A program made the position numbers and the translations under genes. Positions 24,279-36,508 of a stretch of DNA of 64,000 nucleotides are shown piece by piece. The notes beneath the pieces are model-generated. The model was given only the letters and a program-made list of their open reading frames with translations, searched no databases and was not told the origin of the DNA. The DNA is taken from contig NC_133657.1 in the NCBI RefSeq assembly GCF_009905375.1, positions 186,001-250,000 of the forward strand, written 5' to 3'. Positions within the stretch are counted from its first letter, which is position 1. The number at the start of each line of letters is the position of its first letter. The stretch is from Apium graveolens (taxonomy: Eukaryota > Streptophyta > Magnoliopsida > Apiales > Apiaceae).

Positions 24279-26263
24279 TTAGTGTTTCTCTTTGACTTCT
24301 TGGACAACAATAAGTTCTTCAAAAGCAGCATCACCCCCGGTATCTGATAGCACTCAAAATATCATCTTTAGATTTAAAATTGTATCTTTCACCAACAGCT
24401 CTAAGAAGCTGGTATACTTCAAACATAGTTGGTCTCTCTTTCGGACCTGGAATCACACAGTCACATGCAACCTTAAGAAACTGGAAAAGTTCACTCTCAT
24501 AACCTTTTCCAAGCAATGGCTTGTCAATGGCATCTTGAAGCTTGGAGTCTATGAAAGATCTGTAATCCATTCAGCTAAGCTTCCTTTAAAGCCTTCTGGG
24601 GCTTTAGCAATATGAATAGGTCTCTCCCCTGTGACCAACTCAAGAAGCACTACTCCAAAACTGTATATGTCACCTTTTTGTGTGGCCACGAGAGTTCATG
24701 CATACTCAGGAGCAACATAACCCAAATCCCCAAACTCACCATTCACAAAAGTACTTAAATGAGTGTCGACTGGATTCATGAGCCTCACGAGACCAAAATC
24801 AGTAATTTTGGGCTCACATTCAACATCTAGCAAGACGCATTTAGAACCTATGTTCCGGTGAATGATGCGAGGATTGCAGCTTTGGTGGAGCCGGGCAAAT
24901 CGTTTGGCTGCCTGAATACCAATTTTGAGCCTTAGAGGCCACTCCAAAATTTTATCACCATCACCAACAAAATGCAACTTATCATGGAGAGTACCATTAG
25001 GCATGTACTTATAAATGAGTAGCCTTTTCTTCTTAGCCACGCAAAAACCAAGAAGAGGGACCAAATTACGGTGTTTTACCTTTCCCAGAGTTTCCATCTC
25101 TGACTCAAATTCTTTCTCTGGATGCTGAGTATCCTGCAACCTTTTCACCATAAGGGAATTGCCATCTTCAAGCACTGCTTTGTATACCATCCCTGTTCTC
25201 CCGGTACCAATTATATTATCTTTGCTGAAGTTATTAGTAGCCTTCATGAGATCACTTAATCTCATTTTTGAAATAGACTTCTCGAACAGAGAAAAGCTGA
25301 AAATTGCAAAGGTACTAATAATTAATGCAAAATAAAATAAGCGACTAAAAGGAGAGTCACGAAATTTTTAAAAACAGGAAAATATCAAAAACAGAATCAT
25401 TAGAATATAATTCTACAATGATCATGATTGCCTCACCTGGATTCCTTTTGCACCTTTGAGACTCTTTGCCCATTTATTTCCATCGGGGTCATCGTCCTTT
25501 CGACGGAAAAAGAATATCAAACTTACGCCTACCAGTAATGCTGCAACAACCACTCCTCCAACAGCTGCTGCAGCAACGACTGCATTATTACTTTTCTTTC
25601 GAGAGCCTTTACAAACAGGCAAAGGCTTTCCACAGAGCCTTGGATTACCTACATAACTATCGGCTAAGACGACTCAATCCTTAAATTGTGGAACTTGCCC
25701 ACTCAAGCGATTGTTTGTCACAGTAAACGTTTTAATTCGACCAAGCTGACCAAGTTCTGGAGGAATCTGACCCGAGAGCTGGTTCTTGTCTAGCTTAAAC
25801 ACATTCAGATAACAACAATTTGCAAGGTTTGCCGGTATTGTTCCGGATAAACTGTTGGAGGAGAGATCTAGATTTGTAACAAATGGGAGGAGTTTAGAGA
25901 TATCTGTTGGAATAGTTCCAATGAGCTCATTACTTGAAAGATCTACTCCAGTCACCGATGTACAATCTACAACACCAAGTGGGAACTCACCTTTGAGCCC
26001 CATATCTGAAAGCTTTATATTCAAGACCCTATTTTCATTTTCATGCCAACACTCAATTCCATTAAATTTACAGATAAGCCATCGGTGTTATTATTAAAAT
26101 TCCAATTGTACAAGCTGTTCACAGGATCTTTCATAGAGTCTTTTATAGATCTTAAGCAGTTAACGTCACTCTGAGCACCATAGCTAATATCGATAATAAA
26201 GAACCACCGGATAAAGATGCCAATACAAACAACATGGGCTCTGCTAGTAAGTTCCATCCTCAT
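24279..26263 (-). pseudogene. BIR1-like LRR receptor kinase pseudogene
   Basis: BIR proteins are plasma-membrane LRR kinases that restrain BAK1-type co-receptors in immunity. Read on the minus strand from the ATG at 26263: signal peptide, DVNCLRSIKDS N-cap, LRRs (LSDMGLKGEFP, LDLSSNSLSGTIP, LSGQIPPELGQLGR), LCGKPLPVCKG, a membrane helix (AAVGGVVVAALLVGVSLIFF) and a kinase domain with [14 protein letters not shown] in place of HRD, and DFG. An intron is kept (about 25297-25436), so it is not a processed copy. Lesions seen: frameshift after NNTDG (about 26050), in-frame TGA after VPQFKD (25674-25676), TGA after VAPEYA (about 24696), frameshift after EWITDLS (about 24565), and frameshift near the C-terminus (about 24332). 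It cannot encode a full receptor. Confidence 0.85.
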
Positions 26264-27104
26264 TAAGCAAAAAACTTTACTTCAAAAATCTAATGACTTA
26301 GGGTTGTTGCTTCTGACATGCCATAGCTGCATGGTAATCTATAAAACAATAAATAATTTAAACTTAAAAGAGGAATCACAAAAAACAAAACCGCTATGTT
26401 CCTTTATTCCAAATATGAACCGTGGAGAACACAAATTTGACTAACATAACTAAGAAACATGCGAAGTGCCAACTTCCAACTAAAGATACTTACTTATGAA
26501 TAATACATACTATATACTAATACAATCTACAAAGTCACCATTCCGGGAAAAATATTCATCACCCAATATGTTAATTTTCCCGTGAACAAAAAGTCAAAAA
26601 ACACAAGGAAAATAACCTCAGAGGTTATAACAGAAAATTGCAAAGATTGTTTTCTAAATCATAGAGGCAAAATTGGGGGAAAGTGAACTGACACCTCAAA
26701 AACATCCTTATCATATTCGAGAGCTATTTTTTTGCCCCAGCATACATGAAATCAGATCACTAAACTATTCAGCCATTATTAGACAATTAATCAGCTAAAA
26801 ACAAGCACAAGAAGCTACTAGTAATCAGTTGTATAATTACTGGATCTTTCATCTCAATAAACAAAAAGCCAAAAAGCAATTCACATGAAACATGAAAAAT
26901 TGAAACTTTATGAAAGATGAACTAAAGATAACATGTTGAAAATACCCCACCTCAGAAATCATATCTCCAGCAGCTCAATACAATTAAAAACCATAACTTT
27001 CTTAAAATTGTATAAAAAATAGTATACACTATTTTTCTGAAAATATAGATATTCAGTTGGTCCTCAAAGGCAATGATCGGAAAGAGTAGAAACAAAGAAG
27101 ATAT
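26264..27104. other. Intergenic, no feature seen
   Basis: AT-rich sequence upstream of the kinase pseudogene. No coding region, tandem repeat or transposon end was recognised. Confidence 0.5.
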
Positions 27105-27395
27105 ACACTATGCTGTTTGTTCCAATATGATGAAGTCAGACTCTACTATATGATCGGAATTTTGTGGGTCAGTTAATATAGTGATCTCCCTTCTATAAGT
27201 GAAGCACTTGATGTGAAACCTAAAAATCTTGATAGCATGTAGATATCTCTTCCCGAAAACATCCTTTTTTCTAGAATTAAACTTGATACCTTTTCCGATA
27301 TAATTTCCACTTAAATTACATCGGATGTTCATGGACAGCACCGTAAAAACCTTTAACTGGTTGTTTGCATGTAGTTTTCTCCTCAGAATTTTCCA
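27105..27395 (-). pseudogene. YJU2-like (CWC16) splicing factor gene fragment
   Basis: The minus strand encodes LRRKLHANNQ, MNIRCNLSGNYIGKGIKFNS, IFRFHIKC, and TDPQNSDHIVES, the N-terminal zinc-binding part of YJU2/CCDC94 (a factor of the spliceosome catalytic step). Both Cys pairs of the zinc site are damaged (CNLS, CFTY). Homology to the copy at 39.4-40.0 kb stops after IVES. Upstream residues are degenerate. It is a dead fragment. Confidence 0.75.
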
Positions 27396-29297
27396 GAATC
27401 GATTAGGATTCGGATTTCTAGTATATCAAAACTGAATCCAATTCAATTAGATCAAATTTGTCCATACATTATATTTCCCCGTAGGAATATTTTCTGACAT
27501 TTTCTAATCCAGAAAAGAAGGAAAAAAATTGAATATTTAAATCTTTGGTTTAAATAAAAAATATTCAAAGGCATTACCCTCTTTCTTGTTCTCTCCATAA
27601 GCCCATGCCTAGATAGCTCAGAGACTATGACCATTGACCATATTCCGAATTCAGTGGTTTCAATAAGACTTTCTGTTGCCAAAGGGATATTAAATGAGTG
27701 GAATTGGGAAATGGATGGAAGGATAGATGGGGCGCCAGGGGATGAGCAAAAGAAATCATATGCAAGAATTATAGCATTTCGTGAAAAAAAATCTTTAGGC
27801 CATTTATTTCTTATCGGTCTCTCTCAACGAACTTCTTCACTTATTCATAATGATATCAGCAAATAAAGTAAGAGAGCTTATCTAATTGATACAACTAGCA
27901 CTATCTGCAAAGATACATATTCCTATGGTAGAAAGAAATGCACAATGCAGAAAAAACTTGGTCAGCCAATGATAATGAAGTTTTAATGCTATCAGGAACT
28001 ACTTAATCGATCAAAGAAAATGAGAGAAACTATCATCCTTTTCCATTAGAACTCATGCTTGTCAAGGTAAAACGACACTGGTAAGGGTGACCAAAGTCTC
28101 TCTGTCAATAGGTCCAAGGTAGAGCTCCAGAGCGAAATCAAGCTGGCCTAAAGGACCTAACAGTCCACTAAGACTTGCATGATGTCACCAATCTGATGTA
28201 ACTATCAACTATAACTCCCAGAGTTAAGCTATACGCGGCCCACTAAATCTAGAGCACTAGTTACATACTTGACCCCCCAATCCAATCACTTTAGCGAATA
28301 ACTCAACATGTTAACAGCCACATAAAAACAAAAATATGTGGATTAGATACTTGTAAGCTGAACTATGAGCAAGTTCATGCTTCGTTAAACAGCCACAAAC
28401 TTCTTGAGTTTCATACTACTTCCATAATTTAAATATCCCATTTGAGGAATGTTACGCTAATAACTTCCCAGGATAACACAGATGACACTGAAAAACTCTA
28501 TCAAGTACAGCCAAACTAAAAACTGACCTTGTCACAGAATTACATATTCTGTACATATAAATGATAGATTATCCAGTCATTTAAATTCCCTTGTATAAGA
28601 GTGGCTGTTAGTTTCCAAGTTCAATAACCGTGCTGGACAGTCACCCATCACAGCACACACGACACTGCATATCTAATCAGCTTATTACTTTTCCTCTTCT
28701 TTTAATCATCATTATTTTTAAGGCCTAGCTATCAAACTGCTAATATGAATTAAGATTATTATTGTGCAAGGTGGAAAAATACAGAGTGACACAATAACGG
28801 AAACAATTCAATAACAGTGATTGCAATTAATTTAAATGGCTTGACTATTAAAATTGGATAAACTTGAAGAGCCATTACCCTTTGACGTAGGTGATACCAT
28901 TCTGCTCAATCCAAAAATTTGTTATGGTTGTATATGATAATATGATTCCAGCCGTTCAACTGATGCAAGAGGCGAATTACTGCTGAAAAACAATAGAAAT
29001 GAGTTAAATAGTAAAACCAGATGACAGTAAAAGTATCCCATTAACTGTTAGCCAGTTGTATACACACATATTGATAATAAATAGAGGGCTAATTTAAACA
29101 AACAAATCTTGATTAAATCACAAATCAACAGTGATCAACTGAATGAACAACCTTTCAGGGGGATAACTAGACACACAAAACTTCCCATCCTACTCATTTC
29201 GCCCCTTTGATCCTATTCACAATATTCCGTTTCATTCTAATACATTCCATTCTCCCAGCGCATTGGACTGCTTGAGGATAACAACAATCACAGTTCT
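27396..29297. other. Intergenic, no feature seen
   Basis: AT-rich, with stop codons in all frames. No recognisable gene or repeat. The last bases (CAGTTCTAAG) mark the start of homology to the right flank of the Ty3 element. Confidence 0.5.
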
Positions 29298-29577
29298 AAG
29301 CATATAAACAGGTAACAATAAATTAACAAACCCATATATCAAAGCAAGTAACAGAAGCAGATAAAATAAAACCAAATGATGGATCAAAAATCAACGCATG
29401 CATAAACAGATCCAAACAAATACATATATCCAAAAAAAAAACAAGCAGTTACACTTATTTAATCAAAGCTTCATCATCCTCTTGACACAATTCATCCTTC
29501 TTCTTCTCGGGCACCAGGTGATTAATCAATGCATCAAGACTAACATCTGCATGTCTAGATTTGATAACACTAAGCAA
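29298..29577 (-). pseudogene. YJU2-like gene 3' tail, left copy, cut by the LTR
   Basis: About 280 bases match 39251-39519. The minus strand encodes IKSRHADVSLDALINHLVPE and DELCQEDDEALIK with a TAA, followed by downstream non-coding sequence. At GATAA/CACTAAGC it changes abruptly into interior LTR sequence, so only the last about 35 codons remain. See the right copy and the element entry. Confidence 0.85.
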
Positions 29578-31817
29578 AGCACACTGCAAACAGTTCCTTC
29601 TCCGGTTATCCACAAGAAGGATAAAATGAAATGTATAAAACATTTCCCAAACAAACAAAATGATCATGATCTTAATCATGATGCTCGTATACTCATAGCA
29701 CTTATACGAGTTAGTGCCGAGAGCACCAAAGACTGCAAAAACTCCATGTGTCTCGTCTGTGATTTACCCACACAGATAAGTTTAAGAGCCCATAACAAAT
29801 GGTTACAAAGTGTTTCCAATAATATTGAAAATAAAAGTTGCATGTGACAAATCAAGTATACTGATAGGCAACATAGATCAAAATGGTTAAGCAACAACAT
29901 GGATCAAAGATGGCTGAGCAAAAATTAACAAGTGTACATATACACTTAACAAAATAAAATTTGATAAGATAAATATGATGGTACAATAAGTACAGGGAAT
30001 AAAATATATTTTAAATGAAGAGAGAATGAAAGATACTCAATGAGTCTAAATTATTAAATCACTACTTAGCTCCAAATCAACCTCCAAACCAATCTATAAT
30101 ATCAACACAAATATAATTTATAAACGCCAAACTCTAAAACCCACTAAAAAGTAAGCTAACAAAATTATAATATTTTATACAGCTACCACAACTAATACTG
30201 ATTATCACCATCTCATGCTAGAGTAGTATAAACATATAACTAACAAATAATCTGAATAATATACAAGCTGGTTTACAAAATATAAAAGATATTTTATTAA
30301 TTTATAAAAGTAATGTAGAAAACTTTAAATATATGACTTTATAAAAGTAGACAAACTTAAATTATACATTAATATAACACATTAAATTGTAAAAACAATT
30401 TAAGAAAATGATAAAAATAAATATAGCATGCTCTCTGTCTATCAACACATACCGACAATATTTATCAAATCCACCTCTCACACGTTAGTACTACAACAGT
30501 ACTTACAAAATTTAAATTATTAATTAATAACATATTGGTAAAAAAAAGTAACAAATATGTTATGAGGAAAATATAATAAGATTAACAAATGTAAACAATT
30601 TATAATTTTAGATAAACAAACAACCAACTGTTAATTACTAAACTTATTTAACAAAATATTTTGACTACATATCTCCTGTAAAATAAAATACTATGCATAT
30701 CATTAGTCCTGCAAATACATATTTTGTCAATTTTAATAAATTTCAATAAACTAAATCTTGTAAAAATAGATTTTATTTTACAAATATTTTTACATATTAA
30801 CAAACTAGCATAATATAACATGATAATATTGTGAACAACTCACACACATAACTAGTAAATAATAATTAACAAAACTAGCCAGACACTAACAATATTAAAA
30901 TGTACCATATCATCCACTTAATAAAATGTAAAAAAAAAACCTGAGAATCATATAATTTCTTAAACCAACTTAATGACATAAAAATTAAAAACAAAAACAA
31001 CAGGAACATGACTAATTAAAATACTACTAATTAAACATCTTGTAGCCAATACAAATAACAATTAATCAATTAAATCAATTAAACATGCATTAAACAATAA
31101 TCTAACACAATATATAAACACATAAACAAATAATATAATATTTTGATAAAACTTACCTGAATTTAGAGCCTGATTTAATATGTAAAAAAAATGTGTACAA
31201 ATAATTATAAACCTGAAAATAAAATGATTAATATTAGTATACAATATAAATAGTAATCATCTTAAATTACATAATTAAATTTTAAATAAACCTCCTCAAG
31301 ATGTACACTTCTTTGAAAGTTTTGGCCGACCTAGCTATCTTTCTCCTCCTTTTGATCTTTAATAACCCAAAAATCTATTTCTCCTTCTCTTAATCTTTAA
31401 TAACCCAATATTTTAACAGTGACACTCCAGTTAGCTCTTCTCTGACCTTCTTGCACATGTAGATCCAAAGCTTCCTTTCTTATGCACCAACTTTTCTATC
31501 TCACTCATAAGTTATATAATATAACTATTTTTCCATTTTGTTAGCTATCGCTCTAAGATGAGTTCTTTTTGTGTGTGAAAGCACTAACAGGGTGACTCTG
31601 TTTATATAATAAGTAGCTCAACAAACTATTAACTATCACCCGGTTTGACTCATATTCAAATTTTAAACAACTAAAAGATAGCTTACAAAATTCAAATTTT
31701 TAACAGCCTATTATCTACATAAAATATTATCCATAATTTTGAATTCTAAAATCAATTAATAAATATTTACTAAGTTATTGCACCAACAAAGTACCAAATA
31801 AAATATGGGGTGTTATA
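29578..31817 (-). repeat. Left (3') LTR of the Ty3 element, truncated
   Basis: Matches 36978-39248 of the right LTR. It lacks about 17 bases near 29680 (CATACCCCAGAGACATG region of the right copy) and a CGTACCTGGA piece near 30038, and has an extra AAATCAATT near 31070. It ends GGGGTGTTATA. Confidence 0.9.
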
Positions 31818-32100
31818 TTCTTCCCTCCTTAAAATAATTTCGTCCTCGAAATTCTCGTGAAGTACCTGATTCGAAGAGGTACGGATATCTTGCACGAACT
31901 GAATCCTCGGTTTCCCAAGTGGCTTCCCGAACATCATGATTTTTCCATAAAACTTTAACAAAAGGGATCGTGTTCTTGCACAACACTCTCTCCTCCCTCG
32001 CCAATATAGCTTCAGCTTCTTCTTCACAAGACAAATCTTCACGAAATGCATCTAAGGGATACTGAACAACATGATTAGGATGATATACATACTTCCTCAT
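31813..32100 (-). CDS. Ty3 chromodomain (C-terminal end of pol, out of frame)
   Basis: The minus strand encodes [15 protein letters not shown] and then a chromodomain with [16 protein letters not shown], which in chromoviruses steers integration by binding histone marks. It is in a different frame from pol because of a one-base loss near 32100-32110. The stop codon overlaps the LTR edge by a few bases. Confidence 0.85.
   Translation of the reverse strand: MRKYVYHPNHVVQYPLDAFREDLSCEEEAEAILAREERVLCKNTIPFVKVLWKNHDVREATWETEDSVRARYPYLFESGTSREFRGRNYFKEGRI
31818..31830 (-). other. Polypurine tract of the Ty3 element
   Basis: On the minus strand AAGGAGGGAAGAA lies directly before the 3' LTR, the position and composition of the plus-strand primer. 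Confidence 0.85.
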
Positions 32101-35100
32101 AACCGATGCATGAACACATTGTGCACTCGTGACAATTGTGGCGGTAAAGCAACTCTATATGCCACAGCTCCAACCCTCTCAAGAATCTCAAAAGGTCCTA
32201 TATACCTCAGACTTAGCTTACCCTTCTGACCAAATCGCTGAATGCCTCTATGAGGAGATACCTTAAGGAAGACCTTGTCTCCTACTTTAAATTCATATTC
32301 TCGCCTACCCTTATCAGCATAACTCTTCTGCCTAGATCGAGCTTGTTCAAGTCTTTCTGGAGCAACTGCTACCTTATCTGTAGTGACTTGGACTAGATCG
32401 GGACCTTCTAAAAGCTTCTCTCCTACTTCATTCCAATAAATAGGTGTTCTACACTTGCGCCCATATAGTGCCTCAAAAGGAGCCATACCAATGTTGCTCT
32501 GCCAACTGTTATTATAAGCAAATTCAACCAAAGGCAAATAATCATCCCAATTTCCATACCACTCTAATGCACATACTCGCAACATGTCCTCCAAGGTCTG
32601 AATTGTCCTCTCTGACTGCCCATCCGACTGTGGATGAAAAGCTGTGCTATAGTTCAACTTGGTGCCCCATGCCTTTTGAAATCCTTTCCAAAATCTTGAA
32701 GTGAATCTGGGATCTCTGTCGGACACAATCGAAACTGGAATCCCGTGTAGTCTAACAATCTCATTCCTGTATAATAGCGCTAAGCTCTCCAAGTTCATGT
32801 TCTCACAGATTGCCAAAAAGTGAGCAGATTTAGTGAGTCTGTCTACAATCACCCATATTGCATCATGTTTCTTAAAAGTCTTAGGCAGTTCTGTGACAAA
32901 ATCCATGCAAATATTCTCCCACTTCCAAGAAGGTAACTCCAATGATTGTAATAAGCCACTTGGCCTCCGGTGCTCAATCTTCACCTGTTGACAAGTTAAA
33001 CACTTCGAAAAAAAATCGGCAATATCTCGTTTCATGCCGCTCCACCAAAAGTGTTCCTTTAAATCTCGATACATCTTTGTCTCACCTGGATGAATAGAAA
33101 ATGGTGATCTATGAGCCTCTTCCATCAATTCCTCCCTGAGTTCCTTGTTAGCAGGCACACATAGACGATTATATATCCATAGAATGCCATGATCATCAAA
33201 ATGAAATCCTGGTTGCTTTTCAGGATCAATATTCTGGACAAAAGACCACAATTCTCCATCTCCATCCTGAGCTGCCTTAATCCTAGTGATAAGACTAGGC
33301 TCGACATGCAAACTTGCTACCATACCAACTGTATTCTGATGATAAAACTCCAAACCAAATTTCTCAATCTCACGTTGAAGAGGTTGTTCTTGCGTCACCA
33401 AAGCGGCCAAATTGCCAAAATCTTTCCAGCTTAAAGCATCTGCAACCTTATTAGCCTTGCCGGGATGATACTGAATGCTCATATCATAGTCTTTCAATAA
33501 TTCAATCCATCGTCTTTGCCTCATATTAAGCTCCTTCTGCGTGAATATGTACTTCAAACTCTTATGGTCAGTAAAGATCTCACACTTATCACCATACAAA
33601 TAGTGTCTCCATATCTTCAATGCAAAAATGACGGCTGCAAGCTCTAAGTCATGTGTCGGATAATTCACCTCGTGAGGCTTTAATTGTCTTGAAGCGTAGG
33701 CAATCACATTTCCATGTTGCATCAATACAAAGCCAAGTCCCTTCTTCGAAGCATCGCTATAAATCATATAGCCTCCCAATCCTGATGGTAGTGTCAATAC
33801 TGGTGATGTCACAAGTCTCTTTTTCAATTCTTGAAAACTAGTCTCACACTCATCGGTCCATATGAACTTGTTGCTTTTTCGAGTCAACTGCGTCAATGGC
33901 ATCGCAATTGTCGAAAAGCCTTCTACAAATCGGCGATAGTAGCCCGCGAGTCCCAAGAAACTCCTCACTTCCGTCACAGTGCTAGGTCTTGGCCAATTGG
34001 TAATAGCCTCAACCTTGGCTGGATCCACCTTGATTCCATCTGCTGATACAATATGTCCCAAAAATGCAACTTGATCAAGCCAAAATTCACACTTCTTGTA
34101 TTTTGCATACAATTTGTTATTCCGTAGTATTTCCAACACAATTCGAAGATGCTCTTCATGTTCCTCCCTTGACTTTGAATACACCAATATATCATCAATA
34201 AACACAATCACAAACTTGTCCAGAAAATCCTTGAATACCCTGTTCATTAGGTCCATGAAAACTGCAGGTGCATTTGTCAATCCAAAAGACATAACAAGAA
34301 ACTCGTAGTGTCCGTAACGAGTCCTGAATGTTGTCTTCGGAATATCACTTGCCTTCACTCTTAGTTGATGGTAACCTGACCGTAGATCAATCTTCGAAAA
34401 GTATTTTGCTCCTTGAAGCTGATCAAATAAGTCATCGATCCTCGGTAATGGATATCTATTCTTTACTGTGATTCGGTTCAACTCTCGATAATCAATACAG
34501 AGTCTCATCGAACCATCCTTCTTCTTCACAAATAGAACTGGTGCTCCCCAAGGTGAAACACTGGGTCTAATAAAACCCTTATCAAGTAACTCCTCCAGCT
34601 GTTCTTTCAGCTCTTGTAGCTCTAACAGAGCCATTCTATAAGGTGCCTTAGAAATAGGTTGTGCATCTGGTAACAAATCGATAGAAAATTCCACCTCTCT
34701 TTCTGGAGGAAGACCCTCCAAATCGTCGGGAAATACATCTGAAAACTCACAAACAACAAGAACATCTTCTAAGTCTGGCTGCACTTTGGACGTGTCAATC
34801 ACATGAGCCAAAAATCCTTCACATCCATGAGCAATCATCTTCTTAGCCTTGATGGCCGAAATGAATTTTCCACAACCACTAGGCTTAGAACCCCGAAACA
34901 CGAACTCGGGCGAATTGGAGTCGCCAAAAATTATTCTTTTTCCTGGACAATCAATTGTAGCTTTGTGTCGCTCCAACCAATCCATCCCCAGTATGATATC
35001 AAAGTCCCTCATCTGAATAGGTAAGAGATCTACAAGTAGTTCTCTATCGTCTACTCTAACTACACAATCAAGATACTGAGAATTTACAAGTATAGTTACA

Positions 35101-35540
35101 CCCATAGGAGTGCCAACAGAAAAATCCGATATAAGTGCAGTGGATGCAATGTCTAATTGTTTAGCATAAGATGTAGAGACAAATGAATGTGTAGCTCCAG
35201 TATCAAATAAGACTATAGCATTTCCATTACCGACAGAAAGTGATCCTGAAATGGTACCTGGAGTACTTGCAGCATCTTTTGCAGTGATGGAAAACACACG
35301 ACCGGAAGTCTTCTGGTTGCTTTTCTCTCCCTGATCCTTACGATCCCAAGGCTTCTTTGGTGGCATCTGACAGTCTCGAATAGTGTGACCCTTCTTTCCA
35401 TAATTGAAGCATGCTCTAGTAGCCCAATAGCAAGTGCTTCCTTCATGCATCTTTCCACAATGCTCACACTTAGATGCTTCCTTATTTCCAGTTTGGTTGA
35501 AAGACCTCTTTTGCTCATTTCCTTGATTTCCATTCTTTTG
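32097..35540 (-). CDS. Ty3 pol: zinc knuckle, protease, RT, RNase H, integrase
   Basis: The open frame continues from gag after one in-frame stop at 35541-35543. Domain order on the minus strand: zinc knuckle [14 protein letters not shown] (second Cys replaced by Tyr), aspartic protease [11 protein letters not shown], reverse transcriptase with FIDDILVYS, RNase H ([20 protein letters not shown]), integrase with the H-H-C-C knuckle (CLTCQQVK) and catalytic D..D..E region ([32 protein letters not shown]). Protease before RT and integrase after RNase H is the Ty3 order. The frame ends at HNVFMHRL by a frameshift before the chromodomain. Otherwise complete, so the copy was recently functional. 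Confidence 0.95.
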   Translation of the reverse strand, partial: QKNGNQGNEQKRSFNQTGNKEASKCEHCGKMHEGSTCYWATRACFNYGKKGHTIRDCQMPPKKPWDRKDQGEKSNQKTSGRVFSITAKDAASTPGTISGSLSVGNGNAIVLFDTGATHSFVSTSYAKQLDIASTALISDFSVGTPMGVTILVNSQYLDCVVRVDDRELLVDLLPIQMRDFDIILGMDWLERHKATIDCPGKRIIFGDSNSPEFVFRGSKPSGCGKFISAIKAKKMIAHGCEGFLAHVIDTSKVQPDLEDVLVVCEFSDVFPDDLEGLPPEREVEFSIDLLPDAQPISKAPYRMALLELQELKEQLEELLDKGFIRPSVSPWGAPVLFVKKKDGSMRLCIDYRELNRITVKNRYPLPRIDDLFDQLQGAKYFSKIDLRSGYHQLRVKASDIPKTTFRTRYGHYEFLVMSFGLTNAPAVFMDLMNRVFKDFLDKFVIVFIDDILVYSKSREEHEEHLRIVLEILRNNKLYAKYKKCEFWLDQVAFLGHIVSADGIKVDPAKVEAITNWPRPSTVTEVRSFLGLAGYYRRFVEGFSTIAMPLTQLTRKSNKFIWTDECETSFQELKKRLVTSPVLTLPSGLGGYMIYSDASKKGLGFVLMQHGNVIAYASRQLKPHEVNYPTHDLELAAVIFALKIWRHYLYGDKCEIFTDHKSLKYIFTQKELNMRQRRWIELLKDYDMSIQYHPGKANKVADALSWKDFGNLAALVTQEQPLQREIEKFGLEFYHQNTVGMVASLHVEPSLITRIKAAQDGDGELWSFVQNIDPEKQPGFHFDDHGILWIYNRLCVPANKELREELMEEAHRSPFSIHPGETKMYRDLKEHFWWSGMKRDIADFFSKCLTCQQVKIEHRRPSGLLQSLELPSWKWENICMDFVTELPKTFKKHDAIWVIVDRLTKSAHFLAICENMNLESLALLYRNEIVRLHGIPVSIVSDRDPRFTSRFWKGFQKAWGTKLNYSTAFHPQSDGQSERTIQTLEDMLRVCALEWYGNWDDYLPLVEFAYNNSWQSNIGMAPFEALYGRKCRTPIYWNEVGEKLLEGPDLVQVTTDKVAVAPERLEQARSRQKSYADKGRREYEFKVGDKVFLKVSPHRGIQRFGQKGKLSLRYIGPFEILERVGAVAYRVALPPQLSRVHNVFMHRL

Positions 35541-36356
35541 CTAAAAATTCCGAGTATTATACCTCTGATCATTTGGTTTGAATCCACCTGAAGAACCACC
35601 ATTTTTCTGAAATCCATGTCGACGCTCGGAAAAGTCATCTTCTCTTTTTCTTTTCTGATTTTGCATGTCTCGTTTCTTGAGAAAGTCAGCCTGATGAAGC
35701 TCTTGATCTCTGGCACTGTCAACCAAGGTGTCCATAGATGTATAGCGGTTAGAGATGATATGGTTGCAGATGGAATTCTTCGATGCCCACTTAAACTTCA
35801 TGATTTTATCCGCTTCTGACCCAACCACAGATCTTACATAACCAGCTAACCTCTGAAATCTGACTTGAAAGTCTGCCACCGACTCATCATCTCTCTGAGT
35901 AATACTCTGATACTCCCTTACATATTCCTCACGTATGCTGGCTGGAAAATACCTCTGGTCAAACTGAGTTTTGAATACCTGCCAAGTAAGAGTATTTTCA
36001 TAGCTAGGTGCATGCGACGCTACCACAGACTTCCACCAAGTATTAGCATCCCCCTCAAGATGATAAGTAGCAAATCGAGCCTTTTCCACCTCTGAACACT
36101 CCAAGACCCTGAAAATTTTCTCCATGTGATCTATCCAAGCTTCAGCATCCATGGGAGTCTTGGCCTCCTTAAAACAATTGGGTCTTTGCTTCATAAAACG
36201 ATCAAACATAGTTTGACCATCTCGATCTTGCCCGTTAGCAGTGGGATTCTGTCCACGTTGAACTTCCCGCAACATCTCCATAAAAGTACTCCTATCCATA
36301 ACAATCTGCTGATTATCATTCCCCCCAGTATTTCGACTACTGCTACCTCTTGCCAT
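35541..36356 (-). CDS. Ty3 gag
   Basis: Capsid-type protein: MARGSSSRNTGGNDNQQ start at 36356 (the frame is open a few codons upstream), then CFKEAKTPMDAEAWIDHMEK, ATYHLEGDANTWWKS and QRYFPASIREEYVREYQS, the retrotransposon gag family pattern. The frame stops at TAG (35541-35543) ahead of the zinc knuckle, then continues in the same frame into pol. The simplest reading is a CAG to TAG mutation. Programmed read-through cannot be excluded. Confidence 0.92.
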   Translation of the reverse strand: MARGSSSRNTGGNDNQQIVMDRSTFMEMLREVQRGQNPTANGQDRDGQTMFDRFMKQRPNCFKEAKTPMDAEAWIDHMEKIFRVLECSEVEKARFATYHLEGDANTWWKSVVASHAPSYENTLTWQVFKTQFDQRYFPASIREEYVREYQSITQRDDESVADFQVRFQRLAGYVRSVVGSEADKIMKFKWASKNSICNHIISNRYTSMDTLVDSARDQELHQADFLKKRDMQNQKRKREDDFSERRHGFQKNGGSSGGFKPNDQRYNTRNF

Positions 36357-36492
36357 CCTGCACAAAATTTTATGAGTGCACAGACACATATATCACAAAA
36401 TCATATCCAAAATCTTAAATCTACCCGTATGGAGTCAACCCAAAACTCACAGGTCAAATCCTAAAGGACAGTCTACAGAAACTATAACCTAA

Positions 36493-36504
36493 GCTCTGAT
36501 ACCA
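36493..36504 (-). other. Primer binding site, initiator Met-tRNA type (Ty3 element)
   Basis: The minus strand reads TGGTATCAGAGC three to four bases after the 5' LTR, complementary to the 3' end of plant initiator methionine tRNA. Confidence 0.9.
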
Positions 36505-36508
36505 ACGT

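Noticed and set aside
27627..27866. Plus-strand 79-codon frame
   Set aside because: No homology recognised and no supporting gene structure.
29298..29577. Flank repeat of the Ty3 element read as a target-site duplication
   Set aside because: About 280 bases is far too long for integrase-made duplication (4-6 bases), and the left LTR is truncated there.
32444..34308. Plus-strand frames within the Ty3 pol region
   Set aside because: Shadows of the pol coding strand.
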